Assembly: GCA_948857205.1 (NCBI GenBank)
Contig: CAQPRV010000126.1
Location: forward strand, 1 to 16,227
DNA length: 16,227 nucleotides
Direction: 5' to 3'
Source of the DNA: an uncultured Clostridia bacterium
Lineage (GTDB): Bacteria > Bacillota > Clostridia > TANB77 > CAG-508
Shown: piece after piece, positions 12,938-16,227 of the stretch
How positions within the stretch are numbered: the stretch's first letter is position 1
Layout of the letters: each line of letters begins with the position of its first letter
Program-made: the position numbers and the translations under genes
The notes under the pieces: generated by a model
The model's database searches: none
The model's input: the letters and a program-made list of their open reading frames with translations, nothing else
What the model was told of the DNA's origin: nothing

Positions 12938-13383
12938 ATATAAAAACTAAAGAAATTTATTCAGAAGTATATCAAGTGTTGAATTTATTAGGAAATGAAT
13001 ATATTGATAAATTACCGAATAGTTTATTTAATATGTTAAAAGAAAAAAGAAATATTGGTTATACTCCTCAATATATAGAAGATATACCATTAAATAAACA
13101 AAATATTAAAAAAGAAACGTTATCAATAATAGCTCTATTACACTTGAACTATTGGTGTAAGAATGAAAAAGAAAAACTTGAACTAAAACAAATGTTAAAG
13201 AACAACGAAGATAGATATCAACAAGAGCTTAGAAATAAATATAATCCAGATGATATTTTCAAGAAACATAAGCAAGATAAAATTGTAGAAAATCAAGTTT
13301 CAATGATAGAATATAAAGAATCATTATTCAAAAAAATTATTAGTAAAATAAAGAGTATATTTCATATAAATGATATAAATTAA
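12934..13383 (+). CDS. Unknown 149-residue protein (cargo operon gene 5)
   Basis: The protein begins MNIKTKEIYSEVYQVLNLLG and continues EYIDKLPNSLFNMLKEKR; the first 40 residues look like an alpha-helical pair. The pattern IPLNKQNIKKETLSIIALLHLNYWCK (about residues 51-76) is the most hydrophobic part and probably the core. The C-terminus is basic (LFKKIISKIKSIF), perhaps an amphipathic membrane- or nucleic-acid-binding helix. I believe similar hypothetical proteins occur in other Clostridia, but I know no function. It starts within the ATGA overlap with gene 4, and the operon ends on a 13-pair terminator just after it. An antitoxin or immunity role to gene 4 is only an inference from the coupling. 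Confidence 0.72.
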   Translation: MNIKTKEIYSEVYQVLNLLGNEYIDKLPNSLFNMLKEKRNIGYTPQYIEDIPLNKQNIKKETLSIIALLHLNYWCKNEKEKLELKQMLKNNEDRYQQELRNKYNPDDIFKKHKQDKIVENQVSMIEYKESLFKKIISKIKSIFHINDIN

Positions 13384-13385
13384 AG

Positions 13386-13419
13386 ATACCCTATAATTAT
13401 TTGTGCAATTATAGGGTAT
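13386..13419. terminator. Bidirectional terminator between convergent genes
   Basis: ATACCCTATAATT (13386-13398) is perfectly complementary to AATTATAGGGTAT (13407-13419), with loop ATTTGTGC. A T-rich tail follows rightwards (AATTTATTTATT). Leftwards the tail is weaker. It serves the cargo operon and probably the DUF6076 gene, whose stop is at 13423. Confidence 0.8.
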
Positions 13420-13422
13420 AAT

Positions 13423-14511
13423 TTATTTATTCTTCAAAATCCAATCATAGACCTCATTTTCAGTAAATTTGCCTTTTTTCATAAGATTAATTTTTTCTTT
13501 AGCTTGTTTTTTCCAAGTTTCAAAGTTTTTAGAAAGTTCTTTGTTTTCCTTATCTTTTCTAACTTGCATAAATTTCTGTTGATAAGTTCTTCTATATTCA
13601 CCCATAGCCTTATTTTGTTTTAATCTTTCAGTATAAGACTGAAAAGCACCTAAATCTCTGCAAGTTTTTGAATTTTCTTTTTGATAGTCGCAATAAATCT
13701 CATCTACTTTTGAAGTTGGAATAAAGTACATTCCACAATTTTGACATTTCTTTATTGGATAGTTAGGTGTTTTTGAGAGTTCATCAAGTATAGCATAGCA
13801 AATACTTGATAAATCGTTGCTTTTATGAGTATCACTCATTGAAAGAAACATATTTTTAGTATGTAAAGATTCTAGTATGTCATATTCGTTTTTATTACTA
13901 AATTCTTGATATTTCTTTGAATAACTATCTCTCATAATAAAGTCATTCTTATAGTATGTATGTAATTTTCCCATTCTTTTTATTAAATAAACGGCATATC
14001 GTTCAGTATATGTATATTTTTCTAATTCTTTATTGTTATTTAAGTTATAGATATATGTAACTGCTTTCATTAGTTCTTGTTGTAAATCAATTAGATTTTC
14101 TTGTAAATCTTCAAATATTTTAGTTGTTGCCTTTAGATAATCTTCATTACTGCCATAATTATTACTTAATTCAAATTTATAATCCATATCTAAATCTTTT
14201 AATATTTCAAAACCATAAGCATAAAAGAAAGTTTTATTAGCCATTTCATAATTAGACAAGTCAGCATTTAAAAATCTTAATAACATTATCCCAAACTTTT
14301 CTTGAAATGAAAAATATAAAGTAGCAGGGTGTTTTAAGCCATTATCTGTTTTTTCAGTTTCTTTGTAGTAAACATCTCTTAACTTATTTTCAGTATCTAA
14401 ATGGAAATCAGCTTTATAAAAGTATAGAGGTGTAGCATAATATTCTTTTTTAGTTTCAGTATTAAACCAAAAGTAGAAATCATCAAAAAAGGTTACTTCT
14501 GGTAGTTCCAT
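13423..14511 (-). CDS. DUF6076-type zinc-binding protein
   Basis: The 362-residue protein ends with the motif by which I place it: KKCQNCGMYFIPTSKVDEIYC, then TCRDLGAFQSY, where C256, C259, C274 and C284 form a zinc site. The GMYFIP and DEIYCD phrases are characteristic of DUF6076 proteins found on clostridial mobile elements. Residues 1-240 are a helical, tyrosine- and aspartate-rich domain of unknown role; residues 295-362 are strongly basic (YRRTYQQKFMQVRKDKENKE), suiting nucleic-acid contact. The ATG at 14511 follows AAGGGAG with a 10-base gap. It is the only leftward gene in the element, convergent with the cargo operon and divergent from the sigma-like gene, so it is separately controlled. 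Confidence 0.6.
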   Translation of the reverse strand: MELPEVTFFDDFYFWFNTETKKEYYATPLYFYKADFHLDTENKLRDVYYKETEKTDNGLKHPATLYFSFQEKFGIMLLRFLNADLSNYEMANKTFFYAYGFEILKDLDMDYKFELSNNYGSNEDYLKATTKIFEDLQENLIDLQQELMKAVTYIYNLNNNKELEKYTYTERYAVYLIKRMGKLHTYYKNDFIMRDSYSKKYQEFSNKNEYDILESLHTKNMFLSMSDTHKSNDLSSICYAILDELSKTPNYPIKKCQNCGMYFIPTSKVDEIYCDYQKENSKTCRDLGAFQSYTERLKQNKAMGEYRRTYQQKFMQVRKDKENKELSKNFETWKKQAKEKINLMKKGKFTENEVYDWILKNK

Positions 14512-14587
14512 ACAAATTTATCTCCCTTCTAAAAATCAAATTTTATAAGAAAAACATAAACAATTCAATAAAAATAATAAATTGTTA

Positions 14588-14616
14588 TTGACATTCTATA
14601 TTTATTATACTATAAT
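14588..14616 (+). promoter_or_regulatory. Consensus sigma-A promoter with a 200-base leader
   Basis: Perfect TTGACA (14588-14593) and perfect TATAAT (14611-14616) are separated by 17 bases. Just upstream AACAATT (14559-14565) and AATTGTT (14580-14586) form an inverted repeat touching the -35. The start near 14623 leaves about 200 bases before the start codon at 14825, with no ORF and no strong hairpin that I can see. Confidence 0.8.
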
Positions 14617-14824
14617 AGTGATATAATTACAATACTTTCTCTAAAACTAATTGCTAAAAGTTGTAGAATAAAAATTCACTAAATTTTAAGAAAAGTTTGT
14701 AATAACAATGTGTTTAAGATTTTAAACAGACTATTAACAACACAGTAAAGTAATTTGAATGTTTTTATATTTGTAGGTGTGAAATTGTAGTTTGTTGGAA
14801 TAGAGAATCTAAAAAAGGAAGAAG

Positions 14825-15316
14825 GTGAAGAAAATAAAAGACAAGTTAGACAGCAAAGGAACGAAAGATGAGATAATTGAATTATTCTTTACAAAACATT
14901 TAAAAACAGTTGATATAGCCAAGAAATTAAAAGTTGGTATGTCATATATAACAAAGATAATCCAAAGGGATTCGAGATATGTTCAAGAAAAAGAAGCAAG
15001 AAGATTAGAAAATAAAGAGAAAAACAAGATTCAAAAAATAATATATGCACAGAACAAAAGGCAAAAAGAAAAACTGGAAAGGCAAGAATATCAAAAATTA
15101 TTAGTACAGATAAATAGAGATAATGAATATTTATCTACTAAAAAGAAAGAAAATGATTTACAATTTGTAAACTACAATAGAAGTGCTTATGAATATGACA
15201 AAAATAGTAGTGATTTAGTATTAAAAGATAATATAAATGTAGGGTATGCAGTTCCTAAAAGAGTTAGCAATATTGTAAATCCAAATATGATAAAGAGTAA
15301 TAAAATATATGTTTAA
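14825..15316 (+). CDS. Sigma-like helix-turn-helix DNA-binding protein
   Basis: The frame begins with GTG at 14825 after AAAGGAAG (about 5 bases). Residues 12-52 hold a sigma-70 region 4 or resolvase-type helix-turn-helix: KDEIIELFFTKHLKTVDIAK, then KLKVGMSYITKIIQRD. A long basic helix follows (residues 55-95, rich in K, R, E and Q). The C-terminal block SSDLVLKDNINVGYAVPKRV is a conserved ending that I recall from relatives on clostridial mobile elements. It lacks other sigma regions, so it is more likely a regulator than a sigma factor. Its consensus promoter and place before the recombinase suggest control of element genes. The 177 bases after it hold a 13-codon frame of no clear worth. 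Confidence 0.6.
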   Translation: MKKIKDKLDSKGTKDEIIELFFTKHLKTVDIAKKLKVGMSYITKIIQRDSRYVQEKEARRLENKEKNKIQKIIYAQNKRQKEKLERQEYQKLLVQINRDNEYLSTKKKENDLQFVNYNRSAYEYDKNSSDLVLKDNINVGYAVPKRVSNIVNPNMIKSNKIYV

Positions 15317-15492
15317 GTTGTATGCTTTGAAACAATCAAGGTGTATTTTTTTACTCTAAATTAGAAAGAGGTATAAAAAATGATTTTATTAATCAAGAAT
15401 TTTGGAAAATATGTTGAATAGCAATAGGTTAATAAATTTATATAACTGAATTAATAACCATAAATAGCTATTCACAAGGAATAGGTATTTAT

Positions 15493-15606
15493 ATGAAACA
15501 AGAATATAAAATAAAAGAAGTATTTGATGAGAATGCTAAAACAATACAAGAAAAGCTACAAGAGGCATTTATAAGTTATTTAATTGAAAAAGTTAATAAT
15601 AAATAG
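15493..15606 (+). CDS. Small unknown protein upstream of the recombinase
   Basis: The 37-residue peptide begins MKQEYKIKEVFDENAKTIQE and continues KLQEAFISYLIEKVNNK. It has a beta-like start and one amphipathic helix. The SD AAGGAATAGG lies about 10 bases upstream and a good terminator follows six bases after the stop, which supports a real gene. Small proteins with a KIKEVF start and a helical end are, as I recall, common next to recombinases in clostridial elements, but I know no function. A directionality factor or small regulator is possible. Confidence 0.55.
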   Translation: MKQEYKIKEVFDENAKTIQEKLQEAFISYLIEKVNNK

Positions 15607-15611
15607 TTGTA

Positions 15612-15658
15612 TAGGCTAGTTTGCATGTGTTTTTACATATTAACTAGCCTAAATTTTT
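15612..15658 (+). terminator. Intrinsic terminator before the recombinase promoter
   Basis: TAGGCTAGTT (15612-15621) pairs perfectly with AACTAGCCTA (15642-15651), with an ATGT/ACAT inner stem, and a T-run ends at 15658. It separates the upstream genes from the recombinase transcript. Confidence 0.8.
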
Positions 15659-15667
15659 AAATATCAG

Positions 15668-15696
15668 TTGAAAAACTTTTATATTAATTGTATAAT
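15668..15696 (+). promoter_or_regulatory. Promoter of the serine recombinase
   Basis: TTGAAA (15668-15673) and a perfect TATAAT (15691-15696) are separated by 17 bases. The start near 15703 leaves a leader of about 48 bases that holds a strong SD (15714-15719) and a seven-codon frame. Confidence 0.75.
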
Positions 15697-15726
15697 TCAG
15701 TTGTAAATTGGATAGGAGGAAACCTA

Positions 15727-15750
15727 TTGTTATTGGAAAGAGAGGTTTAA
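15727..15750 (+). CDS. Possible seven-residue leader peptide of the recombinase
   Basis: The strongest SD in the leader, AGGAGG (15714-15719), is 7 bases ahead of TTG 15727. That frame reads seven codons (LLLEREV) and stops at TAA 15748-15750, directly before the recombinase ATG. A small hairpin ATAGG/CCTAT can hide the SD. Coupled or reinitiated translation is plausible; chance is also possible. Confidence 0.3.
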   Translation: MLLEREV

Positions 15751-16227
15751 ATGATAACAATAGCAAATCCTGAAAAATATATAGCAGGATTATATGAAAG
15801 ATTATCCAATGAAAATATTGAAGTTGGTAATGGCGAAGTAATAGTAACGAACGAAGATGAGCAAGAAAGTGGAAGTATCAGCACACAAAAATTATTTTTA
15901 AGAAACTTTTGTAAAGACAACAATATACAAGTATATGATGATTACACAGATGATGGAGTTTCTGGAGCAACATTCGACAGACCAGACTTTAATAGAATGA
16001 TAAAGGACATTGAAAATAAGAAAATTAATTTAATAATAGTAAAAGATTTATCAAGGTTTGGAAGATTATCAAGCAAAATATCATACTATTTAGAAGAATT
16101 TTTTATTGAAAAAGGTGTAAGATTTATAGCAGTAACAGATGACATAGACACAGGGCATATTGAAACATCAGAAGAAATGGTACAATTTAAGGCATTTTTC
16201 AATGAATGGTTTTTACGAGATACATCA
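15751..16227 (+). CDS. Large serine recombinase, TnpX-type (N-terminal part)
   Basis: The first 159 residues are present; the gene continues past the window. It is the resolvase/invertase catalytic domain: YERLS (S19 the expected nucleophile, R17 beside it), SGSISTQ (41-47), the DDGVSGATFDRPDFNRMI block (67-84) with R77, VKDLSRFGR (97-105) with R102 and R105, and FFNEWFLRDTS (149-159), the phrase that links to the long DNA-binding region in the large family. Usual proteins have FGRNYI where this has FGRLSSK, a modest departure. The enzyme would excise and integrate the element through short att sites. A weak AGAGG SD lies six bases before the ATG. Confidence 0.92.
   Translation, partial: MITIANPEKYIAGLYERLSNENIEVGNGEVIVTNEDEQESGSISTQKLFLRNFCKDNNIQVYDDYTDDGVSGATFDRPDFNRMIKDIENKKINLIIVKDLSRFGRLSSKISYYLEEFFIEKGVRFIAVTDDIDTGHIETSEEMVQFKAFFNEWFLRDTS

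Larger units (their letters stand above)
7203..16227 (+). mobile_element. Tn4451-type integrative mobilizable element (ends not seen)
   Basis: TnpV at 7203, a MobV relaxase at 9225 and a TnpX-type large serine recombinase starting at 15751 occur together in the Tn4451/Tn4453 family, which excises as a circle by serine recombination and is mobilized in trans by other conjugative elements. Between them sit a DUF1016 nuclease, a five-gene operon, a DUF6076 gene and a sigma-like HTH gene. The right end lies beyond the window. The left end is probably somewhere in 6655-7200. I found no matching terminal repeats, so the coordinates given only span the recognisable genes. Confidence 0.65.

Noticed and set aside
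15380..15421. Thirteen-codon frame MILLIKNFGKYVE with a fair SD
   Set aside because: Too short to tell from chance; no terminator or conserved context supports it.

Overview
The window is about three-quarters A+T. It has strong Shine-Dalgarno (SD) sequences, AGA-rich codon use, TGA used as a stop and near-consensus sigma-A promoters. This points to a low-GC Firmicute, most likely a gut-type member of Clostridia. Almost everything recognisable is accessory: regulators, small toxin-like genes, a replication-type module, and a mobilizable element with a MobV relaxase, TnpV and a large serine recombinase.

Left part, 1-2155. The start of a leftward gene enters at base 1. At 374-715 lies a complete-looking type I toxin-antitoxin locus: a 50-residue membrane peptide with a hairpin-masked SD, and a convergent antisense RNA with its own near-perfect promoter and terminator. 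Around it are two XRE-type repressors and an AbrB-like protein carrying a zinc ribbon.

Middle part, 2156-6654, all leftward. From upstream to downstream these are an initiator tRNA-fMet with promoter and terminator, a winged-helix replication-initiator-type protein, a Replic_Relax-like winged-helix protein, a zinc-finger protein of unknown function, a small unknown protein, and a 395-residue protein that resembles ADP-ribosyltransferase toxins in its C-terminal half. The tRNA has every hallmark of an initiator tRNA, which is unusual cargo.

Right part, 7188-16227. Rightward tnpV, a DUF1016/YhcG PDDEXK nuclease flanked by palindromes, a hairpin-rich stretch that probably includes oriT, and a MobV relaxase are followed by a five-gene cargo operon (10534-13383). 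That operon has its own operator-like promoter, closes on a terminator shared with a convergent DUF6076 gene, and has no function I can name. A consensus promoter then drives a sigma-like HTH protein. A small gene, a terminator and a further consensus promoter lead into the N-terminal part of a TnpX-type serine recombinase cut by the window end. TnpV, MobV relaxase and large serine recombinase together are the signature of Tn4451-type integrative mobilizable elements. The element's ends are not visible. A broken type IV pilin-like fragment at 6954-7077 may belong to an interrupted host region.

The most novel items are the type I toxin-antitoxin locus with matching 5' ends on the two RNAs, the ADP-ribosyltransferase-like operon, the unnamed five-gene cargo operon, and the nuclease gene whose 3' palindrome is nearly duplicated inside its own coding sequence.
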